A stretch of DNA of 64,000 nt, taken from assembly GCA_039820545.1 (NCBI GenBank), contig JBCBPW010000018.1:28958-92957 (forward strand). The letters are read 5' to 3'. Position 1 is the stretch's first letter. Each line of letters opens with the position of its first letter. This DNA comes from JALEFZ01 sp039820545. Its GTDB lineage: Bacteria > Bacteroidota > Bacteroidia > J057. A program made the position numbers and the translations under genes. Below, piece by piece: positions 50,792 through 59,500 of the stretch. The notes under the pieces are model-generated. The model was not told the origin of the DNA. It did no database searches and saw only the letters and a list, made by a program, of their open reading frames with translations.

Positions 50792-51493
50792 TTGGGACAG
50801 AAGACACATCCGATCGGATTGCGACTGGGTATCATCAAGGGTTGGGAGTCCAACTGGTACGGTGGTAACGATTTCTCTGATAAGCTAGTAGAAGACGAGC
50901 AGATCAGAGCATACCTCAAAGCCCGTATTCCTCGCGGAGGAATTTCAAAGATTGTGATCGAGCGTACATTGCGCAAAATCACCATCACCATTCATACATC
51001 TAGACCTGGTATCGTCATCGGTAAAGGGGGAAAAGAAGTAGACAAACTAAGAGAAGAGATCAAGAAGATTACGGGCAAAGACGTCCAGATCAATATCTTC
51101 GAGATCAAGCGCCCTGAACTAGACGCTACACTCGTAGGTCAGCAGATCGCGCAACAGCTCGAAGGTCGTGTCTCTTTCCGTCGCGCGATGAAGTCTGCCT
51201 TGGCAGCGACCATGCGTGCAGGAGCCCAGGGCTGCAAGATTATGTGTGCTGGACGTCTGGGGGGTGCTGAAATGGCACGTACAGAGCAGTACAAGCAAGG
51301 ACGTATTCCATTGCAGACACTCAGAGCAGATATCGACTATGCACTCGTAGAAGCTCACACTATCTACGGTGTGATTGGAGTCAAAGTCTGGATTTTCAAG
51401 AAAGAAATTTTCGGTAAGGTAGATTTGTCTCCTTCTGTTGCTTCAGATCGTAAGCGCGGAGGTGGCGGAGGCGGTAAAAAGCGCAGACGATAA
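50792..51493 (+). CDS. rpsC: 30S ribosomal protein S3 (TTG start)
   Basis: 233 residues. No ATG lies at the expected place; TTG at 50792 gives (M)GQKTHPIGLRLGI, the standard S3 N-terminus, so TTG is the start. The KH domain motif VIGKGGKEVDKL is intact. The C-terminus ends in a Gly/Lys/Arg-rich tail. An alternative start may lower or tune translation. Confidence 0.96.
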   Translation: MGQKTHPIGLRLGIIKGWESNWYGGNDFSDKLVEDEQIRAYLKARIPRGGISKIVIERTLRKITITIHTSRPGIVIGKGGKEVDKLREEIKKITGKDVQINIFEIKRPELDATLVGQQIAQQLEGRVSFRRAMKSALAATMRAGAQGCKIMCAGRLGGAEMARTEQYKQGRIPLQTLRADIDYALVEAHTIYGVIGVKVWIFKKEIFGKVDLSPSVASDRKRGGGGGGKKRRR

Positions 51494-51567
51494 CATCGTT
51501 TGGCCAATCTCCAGATACTCTTGGACGCCTTACACCTTATGATTTAAATAAATAAGAGAGACGACGC

Positions 51568-51990
51568 ATGTTACAGCCGAGAAAAGTTAAACGTAGAAAG
51601 GTTCAGAAAGGCCGGATCAAAGGGCTCGCTCAGCGTGGTGCGAATATATCCTTTGGCTCTTATGGACTGAAGGCACTCGAAAACGGATTCATGACTTCTC
51701 GCCAGATAGAAGCCTGCCGTATTACCATCTCCCGAGCAATGAAAAGGGAAGGTAATATCTGGATTCGTGTTTTCCCCGATAAGCCCATCACAAAGAAGCC
51801 TGCAGAGGTACGTATGGGTAAGGGTAAAGGTAACCCTGAATACTGGGCTGCGCCTATCAGACCTGGACGTATTCTGTTCGAACTAGACGGAGTACCTGAA
51901 GAGGTAGCACGTGAAGCACTCAGACTTGCTGCAAACAAGCTGCCCATGAAGACTAAGTTTGTGATTCGTAGAGACCTTCAAACTGCATAG
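51568..51990 (+). CDS. rplP: 50S ribosomal protein L16
   Basis: 140 residues. MLQPRKVKRRKVQKGRIKG start; RIFPD-type loop is VRVFPDKPITKKPAEVRMGKGKG and the Arg-rich contact to tRNA is kept. L16 organises the A-site region of the 50S. It precedes rpmC by 5 bp. Confidence 0.97.
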   Translation: MLQPRKVKRRKVQKGRIKGLAQRGANISFGSYGLKALENGFMTSRQIEACRITISRAMKREGNIWIRVFPDKPITKKPAEVRMGKGKGNPEYWAAPIRPGRILFELDGVPEEVAREALRLAANKLPMKTKFVIRRDLQTA

Positions 51991-51995
51991 GAAAG

Positions 51996-52217
51996 ATGAA
52001 AGCGAAAGATATACGGGAACTTACCACTGAGGAGATTGAAGCACGTATCACTGACGAACAGGAAACACTCCTTCGTCTCCGACTGAATCATGCCGTATCG
52101 TCTGTCGAAAGACCTTCTGATATCAAAGATGCCAGAAGAAATATTGCCAGACTAAAGACCATCCTGCATGAAAGAAGTACTGAGCAAGTCGAACCCCAAA
52201 ATGATGATCAGGCATGA
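51996..52217 (+). CDS. rpmC: 50S ribosomal protein L29
   Basis: 73 residues, two-helix L29 (MKAKDIRELTTEEIEARI; LRLRLNHAV; DIKDARRNIARLKTIL) near the tunnel exit next to L23. The stop overlaps the rpsQ start by 4 bp (ATGA), so the two are translationally coupled. Confidence 0.96.
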   Translation: MKAKDIRELTTEEIEARITDEQETLLRLRLNHAVSSVERPSDIKDARRNIARLKTILHERSTEQVEPQNDDQA

Positions 52218-52486
52218 CTGAAGTAGTAAAAGAGACTCGTAACCGACGCAAAGTTCGTGTGGGGAGAGTAGTAAGCAATAAGATGGATAAGTCCATCACT
52301 GTACTCGTCGAGCGCCGCGTGAAGCACCCTATCTATGGGAAGTTCGTGAAGAAGTCCAAGAAGCTTATGGCACACGACGACGAAAATACATGCGGAATCG
52401 GTGATACCGTCCGCATCATGGAGACCCGACCACTCAGCAAAAATAAGCGCTGGAGATTGTTGGAAGTCATCGAAAGAGCTAAGTAA
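52214..52486 (+). CDS. rpsQ: 30S ribosomal protein S17
   Basis: 90 residues, OB-fold (RVGRVVSNKMDKSITVLVERRVKHP; DTVRIMETRPLSKNKRWRL). Last gene of the S10 block, followed by a structured 155-bp gap. Confidence 0.97.
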   Translation: MTEVVKETRNRRKVRVGRVVSNKMDKSITVLVERRVKHPIYGKFVKKSKKLMAHDDENTCGIGDTVRIMETRPLSKNKRWRLLEVIERAK

Positions 52487-52535
52487 GTAGTTCTCTTATA
52501 TATACAGCTGCATTTTTGAATTCGTACAAGAAAAA

Positions 52536-52601
52536 GCTGAATGCAAGTAAGTGTTGATTTGCTGTGGGAAGGATACTGATACATCCCAATTTCCATTCAG
52601 C
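52536..52601 (+). promoter_or_regulatory. Structured leader between rpsQ and rplN
   Basis: GCTGAATG (52536-52543) pairs perfectly with CATTCAGC (52594-52601), enclosing an inner GGGA/TCCC pairing. It sits at the S10/spc operon boundary of other bacteria and may be an autoregulatory leader or internal control point. Confidence 0.45.
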
Positions 52602-52641
52602 ATATTCCTACAGGAGTCAATAACCCTTAATCTATTTAACA

Positions 52642-53010
52642 ATGATTCAACAGGAGAGTAGACTAAGAGTCGCAGACAACAGTGGAGCCAAAGAGATCCT
52701 CTGTATCCGCGTACTCGGGGGGACAAAAAAACGCTATGCACGCATCGGAGACAATATCATTGCCTCCGTCAAATCTGCCGATCCCAATTCCAATGTGAAG
52801 AAAGGTGACGTAGTCCGTGCAGTAGTTGTCCGCACCCGAAAAGAAGGTCGAAGGAAAGATGGTTCCTACATCCGCTTCGACGACAATGCCGCCGTATTGG
52901 TCAGCAAGGACGGTGATCCACGTGCCAGCCGTATCTTCGGGCCAGTAGCCAGAGAGTTACGCGAAAAAGGTTACATGAAAATCGTTTCACTTGCCCCCGA
53001 AGTTTTATAA
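52642..53010 (+). CDS. rplN: 50S ribosomal protein L14
   Basis: 122 residues, full length (MIQQESRLRVADNSGAKE start; GDVVRAVVVRTRKEGRRKDG; C-terminal REKGYMKIVSLAPEVL). First gene of the spc block. L14 makes an intersubunit bridge and is the dock for RsfS. Confidence 0.98.
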   Translation: MIQQESRLRVADNSGAKEILCIRVLGGTKKRYARIGDNIIASVKSADPNSNVKKGDVVRAVVVRTRKEGRRKDGSYIRFDDNAAVLVSKDGDPRASRIFGPVARELREKGYMKIVSLAPEVL

Positions 53011-53059
53011 TCAGATTCATGAAGAAATGGTGAGGCATCCTCACACTACTTGAAAAACA

Positions 53060-53386
53060 ATGGCTAATAAACTTCACATAAAGAAAGACGATCTCGTCAG
53101 AGTACTGAGCGGTAAGGACCGTGGAAAAGAAGGCCGTGTGATGGTAGTTTTCCCCAAAGAAAACCGCGCCATCGTCGAAGGAATCCGTGTCGTAAGAAAG
53201 CACCAGCGCCCAAGCCAACAAAACCCAGATGGAGGCATCATTGAGCAAGAAGCACCTATCCACGTTTCTAATCTCATGGTGATCGATCCTAGCACGAAGA
53301 CGCCTACTCGTATAGGCCGCCAACGTCGCGAAAACGGGAAAGGATGGGTTCGCTATGCCAAGAAAAGTGGAGAAATACTCGATTAA
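53060..53386 (+). CDS. rplX: 50S ribosomal protein L24
   Basis: 108 residues with the KOW motif (LSGKDRGKEGRVMVVFPKENRAIVEG). Early assembly protein of the 50S. Its stop overlaps a possible in-frame start of rplE (ATG at 53386) by one base. Confidence 0.97.
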   Translation: MANKLHIKKDDLVRVLSGKDRGKEGRVMVVFPKENRAIVEGIRVVRKHQRPSQQNPDGGIIEQEAPIHVSNLMVIDPSTKTPTRIGRQRRENGKGWVRYAKKSGEILD

Positions 53387-53397
53387 TGAATCCGATC

Positions 53398-53964
53398 ATG
53401 GCTGAACAAACAAGATTACATAAAAAATATAACGAGGAAATCGTTCAAGCCCTCATGGATAAGTTTAAGTACAAATCCGTGATGCAGATTCCGAAGCTTG
53501 AAAAGATTGTTCTCAACCGCGGCATTGGAGAAGCCACAGGCGATAAGAAACTCATCGACGCTGCCGTGGAAGAATTTGGATTGATCACAGGACAAAAGCC
53601 TGTTGTCACTATGGCTCGCAAGTCTATCTCTAACTTCCGTCTGCGCGAAGAAATGCCCATCGGTTGTAAGGTGACACTTCGCACGAGCCGCATGTATGAA
53701 TTCCTAGACCGCTTCATCAACATCGCACTTCCACGTGTACGTGACTTCCGCGGTATCCCGACCAAAGGGTTTGATGGAAAGGGAAACTTCAACATGGGAA
53801 TCAAGGAGCAAATTATCTTCCCCGAGATCGACGTTGACAAAATCAACCGTATTTCTGGAATGGATGTCTGCTTCGTTACATCTGCGCCTACTGACGAAGA
53901 AGCACTCGAGCTATTGGCGCTATTTGGAATGCCCTTCCAGGGCCGTAACAAACAAACTGCATAA
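53398..53964 (+). CDS. rplE: 50S ribosomal protein L5
   Basis: 188 residues from the ATG at 53398 (MAEQTRLHKKYNEEI); the ATG at 53386 is a four-codon-longer alternative. The core VMQIPKLEKIVLNRG and the 5S RNA/P-site loop (KGFDGKGNFNMGIKEQ) are intact. L5 binds 5S rRNA. Confidence 0.97.
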   Translation: MAEQTRLHKKYNEEIVQALMDKFKYKSVMQIPKLEKIVLNRGIGEATGDKKLIDAAVEEFGLITGQKPVVTMARKSISNFRLREEMPIGCKVTLRTSRMYEFLDRFINIALPRVRDFRGIPTKGFDGKGNFNMGIKEQIIFPEIDVDKINRISGMDVCFVTSAPTDEEALELLALFGMPFQGRNKQTA

Positions 53965-53966
53965 TT

Positions 53967-54236
53967 ATGGCAAGGAAATCAGCAGTAGCAAGACAGCAAA
54001 AGCGTGAGCGCCTCGTTGCCAAGTACGCAGAGAAGCGCCGCCAACTCAAAGAAGAAGGAGACTACCAGGGACTCGCCCTGCTACCTCGCAACTCCTCCCC
54101 CGTACGTCTACACAACCGTTGTAAGTTGACAGGGCGTCCAAGAGGTTATATTAGAAGATTTGGTATTTCAAGGATTAAGTTCAGAGAATTGGCCCTTCAA
54201 GGTAAAATTCCTGGCGTAAAGAAAACGAGCTGGTAA
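53967..54236 (+). CDS. rpsN: 30S ribosomal protein S14 (zinc-free form)
   Basis: 89 residues. It is the long, zinc-free (C-minus) type: of the CxxC pairs of the short form, only one Cys remains (NRCKLTGRPRGYIRRFG). This matches the equally zinc-free L36 at this locus. Three bp after rplE. Confidence 0.97.
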   Translation: MARKSAVARQQKRERLVAKYAEKRRQLKEEGDYQGLALLPRNSSPVRLHNRCKLTGRPRGYIRRFGISRIKFRELALQGKIPGVKKTSW

Positions 54237-54237
54237 T

Positions 54238-54636
54238 ATGTACACAGATCCCATAGCAGATTATCTGACCCGAATCAGAAATGCTCAGGCCGCAGGCCAC
54301 AAGGTGGTGGACATTCCGGCCTCAAACCTGAAGAAAGCCATCACGAAAGTGCTCTTTGAGCAAGGATTTATACGCAAGTATAAGTTCCTCGACGAAGGAC
54401 CTCAAGGTGTCATCAAAATCGCCTTGAAGTATGACAAGGTTACAAAGAAACCTGCCATCACGAGTATCACCCGCGCATCTAAGCCTGGTTTGCGTAAATA
54501 TGCGAAGGTGAAAGCCATGCCAAGAGTGAAAAATGGACTCGGCGTATCCATCATCTCTACTCCCAAAGGAGTAATGACAGGAAAGAACGCCAGAGCTGAA
54601 AAGGTAGGTGGAGAAGTTTTGTGTTACGTCTTCTAA
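54238..54636 (+). CDS. rpsH: 30S ribosomal protein S8
   Basis: 132 residues (MYTDPIADYLTRIRNA; C-terminal GVSIISTPKGVMTGKNARAE). S8 binds 16S helix 21, and in E. coli represses the spc operon. rplF starts 11 bp after it. Confidence 0.97.
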   Translation: MYTDPIADYLTRIRNAQAAGHKVVDIPASNLKKAITKVLFEQGFIRKYKFLDEGPQGVIKIALKYDKVTKKPAITSITRASKPGLRKYAKVKAMPRVKNGLGVSIISTPKGVMTGKNARAEKVGGEVLCYVF

Positions 54637-54647
54637 AGAACTCTAGC

Positions 54648-55205
54648 ATGTCTCGTATAGGAAAATTACCCATCACAATCCCCAACGGAGTTACTATAAA
54701 CATTGGCGATGACAATGTCGTCAAAGTGAAAGGACCCAAAGGAGAACTTTTCGAAAAAGTAGATCCCGAGATGATCGTTGAGATGGACAATGGAACAATC
54801 AACGTAAAGCGTCCTTCTGACCAGAAAAAGCATCGTGCCATGCACGGTCTTTACAGAAGCTTGATCAACAACATGGTGGTCGGTGTGTCTGAAGGATATA
54901 AAAAGCAGATGGAAATCGTCGGCGTAGGGTATAAAGCAGATGTCAAAGGAAGTCAGCTAGAGTTGACACTGGGCTTCTCTCACCCTATCGTGATGGTTCT
55001 TCCTCCCGAAATTAAAGCCGAAGCAAAGAGTGAGCGTGGAAAACCACCATTGTTGACACTCGAATGCCACGACAAGCAGCTTCTAGGACAGATCGCAGCG
55101 AAGATCCGCTCTTTCCGTCCGCCAGAGCCCTACAAAGGAAAAGGAATCCGATTCTTGGGTGAAGAGATTCGTCGTAAGGAAGGTAAAGCTGCTGGTAAAA
55201 AGTAA
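54648..55205 (+). CDS. rplF: 50S ribosomal protein L6
   Basis: 185 residues from the ATG at 54648 (MSRIGKLPITIPNGV); the frame is open 27 bp upstream inside rpsH and that is rejected. The C-terminal motif PEPYKGKGIRFLGEEIRRKEGKAAG is intact. L6 sits near the GTPase-associated centre. Confidence 0.97.
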   Translation: MSRIGKLPITIPNGVTINIGDDNVVKVKGPKGELFEKVDPEMIVEMDNGTINVKRPSDQKKHRAMHGLYRSLINNMVVGVSEGYKKQMEIVGVGYKADVKGSQLELTLGFSHPIVMVLPPEIKAEAKSERGKPPLLTLECHDKQLLGQIAAKIRSFRPPEPYKGKGIRFLGEEIRRKEGKAAGKK

Positions 55206-55286
55206 TCATGAAAAGAAAGGTCACTTACTAAAGTGGGTGATCTTCTCTCTTCAGATCATCTACAAACGATCAAAGAAATTACGAAA

Positions 55287-55649
55287 ATGGCAGGTACAGC
55301 TAAAAAAGTACTACGCAGAAATCGCATTCGCAGAAGACTGCGTACACGCATAAAAGGAACCGCTGAGCGCCCTCGCTTGTCTATCTTCAGAAGTAACAAG
55401 CAAATCTATGCTCAGATCATCGACGACGTGAACGGGGTAACACTCGTCAGTTGTTCTTCTCGCCTAAATGAATTAAATTTGCAATCCGAATCCAAAACGG
55501 ACACAAGCAAAAAAGTGGGCACTAAGCTCGCTGAATTGGCGAAGGAAAAAGGAGTGGAAACGGTTATTTTTGACCGCGGAGGATATAAGTATCACGGAAG
55601 AGTTAAAGCACTAGCAGAAGGCGCACGTGAAGGTGGGCTACAATTCTAA
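55287..55649 (+). CDS. rplR: 50S ribosomal protein L18
   Basis: 120 residues from the ATG at 55287; the preceding 18 in-frame codons to 55233 are leader. Basic N-terminus (KVLRRNRIRRRLRTRIKG) for 5S RNA binding; the FDRGGYKYHGRVKALAEGAREGGL end is diagnostic. Confidence 0.97.
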   Translation: MAGTAKKVLRRNRIRRRLRTRIKGTAERPRLSIFRSNKQIYAQIIDDVNGVTLVSCSSRLNELNLQSESKTDTSKKVGTKLAELAKEKGVETVIFDRGGYKYHGRVKALAEGAREGGLQF

Positions 55650-55655
55650 GCAACT

Positions 55656-56180
55656 ATGGTCATTCCAAACGAATTAAGAGTTAAAAGCAGTGATGTAGAA
55701 CTGCAAGAAAAGGTGGTGAAAATCAACCGCAATGCCAAAGTTGTGAAGGGTGGACGCCGTTTTAGCTTTAGTGCAATTGTAGTCGTTGGTGACGGAAATG
55801 GAATCGTAGGTTATGGTTTGGGGAAAGCAAATGAAGTGACAGATGCCATCTCCAAAGGAATCGACGATGCAAAGAAAAACCTTATTAGAGTGAATGTTCT
55901 CAAAGGAACTATCCCACACGAGACACTCACAAAATTTGGTGCTGCGAAAGTCCTTTTGAAGCCTGCAGCACCTGGTACAGGTGTACTGGCTGGTGGTGCG
56001 ATGCGTGCAGTACTTGAATCCGCTGGTGTAAGAGACGTGATCGGTAAGAACCTCGGTTCTTCTAATCCTCACAACGTAGTGAAAGCTACCATCAAAGCAC
56101 TGGCATTGTTGGATATGCCCCATGCTGTGGCCAAGCGCCGTCAGGTAACTTTGGGCAAAGTGTTTACTGGAAAAGAATAA
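55656..56180 (+). CDS. rpsE: 30S ribosomal protein S5
   Basis: 174 residues. The dsRNA-binding domain includes EKVVKINRNAKVVKGGRRFSFSA, followed by the ribosomal S5 fold (GTGVLAGGAMRAVLESAGV). S5 contributes to decoding accuracy and to the mRNA entry helicase. The usual spectinomycin-contact loop (KGGRRFS) is unaltered. Confidence 0.97.
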   Translation: MVIPNELRVKSSDVELQEKVVKINRNAKVVKGGRRFSFSAIVVVGDGNGIVGYGLGKANEVTDAISKGIDDAKKNLIRVNVLKGTIPHETLTKFGAAKVLLKPAAPGTGVLAGGAMRAVLESAGVRDVIGKNLGSSNPHNVVKATIKALALLDMPHAVAKRRQVTLGKVFTGKE

Positions 56181-56191
56181 GTCAGAGCATC

Positions 56192-56377
56192 ATGTACCCA
56201 AAAGTTAAGATAACGCAAATACGCAGTGTCATCGGTAGACCCAAGGATCAAAAGGCCACGATGGTCGCTCTGGGACTTAAGAAGATGAACCAAACCATAG
56301 AGAAGGAGTGTACACCACAAATTCTCGGTATGATCAAGAAAGTAACCCATTTGGTGAAACTCGAAGAGATAGAATAA
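56192..56377 (+). CDS. rpmD: 50S ribosomal protein L30
   Basis: 61 residues (KVKITQIRSVIGRPKDQKATMVALGLKKM), typical bacterial length. rplO starts 1 bp after its stop, so translation is coupled. Confidence 0.96.
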   Translation: MYPKVKITQIRSVIGRPKDQKATMVALGLKKMNQTIEKECTPQILGMIKKVTHLVKLEEIE

Positions 56378-56378
56378 C

Positions 56379-56897
56379 ATGAAACTTCATACACTGAAAC
56401 CGGCCAAAGGCGCTACGAAAAGCCGCAAGCGTATCGGACGTGGGCAAGGTTCTACCAGAGGGGGGACTTCTACCAAAGGCCACAAAGGTGCACAAAGCCG
56501 TAGTGGATATAAGTACCGCCCATGGTTTGAAGGTGGGCAGATGCCCCTCTACCGCCGTGTACCCAAGTACGGATTTAAGAATATCAATAGAATTGAGTAC
56601 AATGTGATCAATCTCGATTCTATCCAAGAACTCCTTGAAAAGTATCCCACAGAAGAAATTAACCACGCTTACCTAAAAGCACATGGTATCATTTCTTCCG
56701 AAAAGAAACTCGTCAAGGTGCTAGGAAGAGGTGAGCTGAAGACAAAAGTCAACATTGTCGCCAATAAATTCAGCCAATCTGCAAAGTCAGCTATTGAAGG
56801 ACTTGGAGGAACTACAACTGAAGTAGATAAAAGAGGAAAAGAATTAACAGCTGATTCCCAGCCTCAAGCTGGTGAAGAAAACGCGCCCGAAGCTTAA
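56379..56897 (+). CDS. rplO: 50S ribosomal protein L15 with acidic C-terminal tail
   Basis: 172 residues. The usual domain (MKLHTLKPAKGATKSRKRIGRG; EGGQMPLYRRVPKYGF) is complete by about residue 150, then an extra acidic tail (DSQPQAGEENAPEA) follows. Five bp before secY. Confidence 0.97.
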   Translation: MKLHTLKPAKGATKSRKRIGRGQGSTRGGTSTKGHKGAQSRSGYKYRPWFEGGQMPLYRRVPKYGFKNINRIEYNVINLDSIQELLEKYPTEEINHAYLKAHGIISSEKKLVKVLGRGELKTKVNIVANKFSQSAKSAIEGLGGTTTEVDKRGKELTADSQPQAGEENAPEA

Positions 56898-56902
56898 GAT
56901 CC

Positions 56903-58240
56903 ATGAATAATCTCATCGAGACCCTCAGAAATATTTTTCGTATCCCTGAATTGAGGGACAGAATCTTGTACACATTGCTGTTACTCGCTGTCTTTCGTCT
57001 AGGGACATTCGTCGTACTGCCAGGTGTTGATTCCGAAATTCTTCAAAGAGAATTTAGCAGTGCAGGTGGATTACTTGACTTCTTCAATACGTTTCTTGGA
57101 GGTGCATTCGCACGTGGGGCCATACTCGCACTAGGGATTATGCCTTACATCTCCGCCTCTATCGTTGTACAGCTTCTAGGTGCTATTGTACCCTCTATAC
57201 AGAAGCTTCGGATGGAAGGAGAAAGTGGTCAGAAGAAGATCAACCAAATCACACGCTACTTGACAGTGGCAGTAACGTTTGGCCAAGCAGTAAGTTATGT
57301 GTTCTTCCTAAGAGGCTCATATCCCGACGCCATGCTTGACAACTCTGCCTTCTTTTGGGTGACGACAGTGACACTTCTCACAGCAGGAACAATGTTTTTG
57401 GTATGGCTTGGTGAAAGAATCACGGACAATGGAATTGGAAATGGTGTATCTCTTTTGATTACCATTGGAATTATCGCAGGCTTGCCTGCTGCACTTGTGC
57501 AAGAAGCGTCTACCAAGCTTCCGATGACCTTCTTCATTGAAATCCTAGCACTCGGTGTTGTCACGATTGCTGTAGTCGCACTTACGCAAGCTACACGCAA
57601 GATTCCCATTAATTATGCACGTCAGCAAATGGGGAATCGCATCGGACAACTGGGACGCGGAAATGCTGCACGCCAGTACATCCCTTTGAAAGTAAACTCT
57701 GCAGGTGTGATGCCGATCATCTTCGCCCAAGCGATCATGTTCTTGCCTGTTACACTTCTTCAGCTTACAGCTGGAAATGAAGCACCTTCAAATGTCGTAG
57801 CTGCATTAAGCGATTACAACGGCTTTTGGTACAACTTCATCTTCTTTATCATGATCGTCATCTTCACATATTTCTATACCGCGATCATGATTCAGCCCCA
57901 GCAGATGGCAGATAACTTGAAGCGAAATGGTGGATATATTCCTGGGATTAAGCCAGGTAAGAAGACGGCAGATTACATCGACATGATCCTATCGAGGATT
58001 ACACTCCCTGGATCTATTTTCCTTGCGATCGTAGCTATTTTCCCTGCAATTGCCGCTGTGTTAGGAGTATCATCTTCTTTCTCGCAATTCTATGGAGGGA
58101 CAAGCCTTTTGATCATGATCGGTGTAGTATTGGACACACTTCAACAGGTCAACAGCTTCTTGCTCAACAGACACTATGACGGTCTGATGAATACAGGACG
58201 AATCAAATCTAGAACAAATAGAAGCGGCATCGCCGTGTAA
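56903..58240 (+). CDS. secY: Preprotein translocase subunit SecY
   Basis: 445 residues with ten predicted transmembrane helices; channel of the Sec system used by every exported protein in this window. Motifs: the plug/TM2 region GIMPYISASIVVQLL, TM5 area GNGVSLLITIGIIAGLP, TM7 GVMPIIFAQA, and the cytoplasmic loop before TM9 (PGKKTADYIDMIL). adk, often found next to secY, is absent; map follows 9 bp later. Confidence 0.98.
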   Translation: MNNLIETLRNIFRIPELRDRILYTLLLLAVFRLGTFVVLPGVDSEILQREFSSAGGLLDFFNTFLGGAFARGAILALGIMPYISASIVVQLLGAIVPSIQKLRMEGESGQKKINQITRYLTVAVTFGQAVSYVFFLRGSYPDAMLDNSAFFWVTTVTLLTAGTMFLVWLGERITDNGIGNGVSLLITIGIIAGLPAALVQEASTKLPMTFFIEILALGVVTIAVVALTQATRKIPINYARQQMGNRIGQLGRGNAARQYIPLKVNSAGVMPIIFAQAIMFLPVTLLQLTAGNEAPSNVVAALSDYNGFWYNFIFFIMIVIFTYFYTAIMIQPQQMADNLKRNGGYIPGIKPGKKTADYIDMILSRITLPGSIFLAIVAIFPAIAAVLGVSSSFSQFYGGTSLLIMIGVVLDTLQQVNSFLLNRHYDGLMNTGRIKSRTNRSGIAV

Positions 58241-58249
58241 GGAGGATAA

Positions 58250-59050
58250 ATGCCACCCGTAAAAGATCAAATCATATTAAAGTCGGAAGAGCAGATTGAG
58301 ATGATCCGCGAGAGTTCTCGACTAGTTGGTAAGACCTTAGGTGAGCTGAAAAAGCATATCAAACCTGGTGTAAATACGCTGGAGTTAGATACAATAGCGG
58401 AGACGTTTATCAGAGACCATGGAGCTATTCCTGCATTCAAGGACTACGCCCCAAGTTTTGGTGAATCTCCCTTCCCCAATACTTTATGTACCTCTTTGAA
58501 TGAGGAAGTGGTGCATGGGATGCCCTCACAGCATCAAGTTCTTAACGATGGTGACATCATTTCTATTGATTGCGGTGTACTGCTCAATGGTTATTTTGGA
58601 GACTCAGCTTACACATTTGCTGTAGGAGAAGTTTCTTCGAAAGTCCGCAAACTTATGCAGGTGACGAAAGAGTCTCTGTACAAAGGCATCGAGAAGGCAG
58701 TAGCAGGAAACCGAATGGGAGAAATCTCATACGCTGTGCAAAAACATGCAGAGCTGTATGGATTCAGTGTAGTGAGAGAAATGGTGGGACACGGTCTAGG
58801 TGAGAATTTACATGAACCACCAGAAGTGCCCAACTACGGGAGAAAGCGCTCAGGAATGAAGCTTCCCGAAGGATTGGTACTGGCTATAGAGCCAATGATC
58901 AATATGGGTAAGCGTCATATCAAAGTGGCTAATGATGGTTGGACAGTTTTTGCAACTGATCGCCTGCCCTCTGCTCATTATGAGCATTGCATCGTGATCA
59001 GGAAAGACGGTGCCGAGATACTTTCTACTTTTGAATTTATTGAAAATTAA
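58250..59050 (+). CDS. map: Methionine aminopeptidase, type I
   Basis: 266 residues. Removes initiator Met from nascent proteins. Metal ligands visible: Asp107 (SIDCGV), Asp118 (FGDSAY), His181 (MVGHGLG), Glu214 (IEPMI) and Glu245 (YEHC). There is no zinc-finger or SH3 extension. The start is preceded by a strong Shine-Dalgarno (AAGGAGG at about 58239-58245), unusual in this window, where most starts have A-rich leaders. Confidence 0.97.
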   Translation: MPPVKDQIILKSEEQIEMIRESSRLVGKTLGELKKHIKPGVNTLELDTIAETFIRDHGAIPAFKDYAPSFGESPFPNTLCTSLNEEVVHGMPSQHQVLNDGDIISIDCGVLLNGYFGDSAYTFAVGEVSSKVRKLMQVTKESLYKGIEKAVAGNRMGEISYAVQKHAELYGFSVVREMVGHGLGENLHEPPEVPNYGRKRSGMKLPEGLVLAIEPMINMGKRHIKVANDGWTVFATDRLPSAHYEHCIVIRKDGAEILSTFEFIEN

Positions 59051-59062
59051 TATAGATCAGAT

Positions 59063-59281
59063 TTGGCAAAGCAAGCACCAATTAAAACTGATGGCGAAGT
59101 ATTAGAAGCATTGCCCAACGCCACATTCCGTGTAAAGCTTGAAAACGGACACGAATTGTTGGCGCATATTGCAGGGAAAATGCGTATGCACTACATCAAG
59201 ATTCTCCCAGGAGATCGTGTAGCCCTTGAGATATCGCCCTACGACTTGAACAAAGGCAGAATCGTATATCGATATAAATAA
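59063..59281 (+). CDS. infA: Translation initiation factor IF-1 (TTG start)
   Basis: 72 residues. S1-like OB fold (TDGEVLEALPNATFRVKLENGHELLAHIAGKMR; LPGDRVALEISPYDL). The start codon is TTG at 59063, directly giving (M)AKQAPIK; no ATG is nearby. It follows map by 12 bp. Confidence 0.95.
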   Translation: MAKQAPIKTDGEVLEALPNATFRVKLENGHELLAHIAGKMRMHYIKILPGDRVALEISPYDLNKGRIVYRYK

Positions 59282-59365
59282 CAAGACTTTTAGAAAGAGG
59301 ATAAAGCATCATAATCCGCTTATTTCTCGGTTCGCAAAAAGTCATTCACCATAAACTTTTTCATC

Positions 59366-59482
59366 ATGAAGGTTAGAGCTTCAGTAAAAAAGCGCAGTTC
59401 TGACGATAAGATCATCCGCCGCAAGGGGAAGGTCTATGTAATCAACAAAAAAAATCCCAAGCACAAGCAGCGTCAGGGATAA
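59366..59482 (+). CDS. rpmJ: 50S ribosomal protein L36 (zinc-free form)
   Basis: A 38-residue protein from the ATG at 59366 to TAA at 59480-59482. It reads MKVRASVKKRSSDDKIIRRK, then a tail ending KNPKHKQRQG. The overall L36 pattern is clear, but the four zinc ligands are not: the Cys positions are Ser/Asp or Asn and only His remains, so this is a C-minus L36. It lies between infA and rpsM, as expected. Confidence 0.95.
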   Translation: MKVRASVKKRSSDDKIIRRKGKVYVINKKNPKHKQRQG

Positions 59483-59500
59483 TCAACGGAGAGTAAAACT

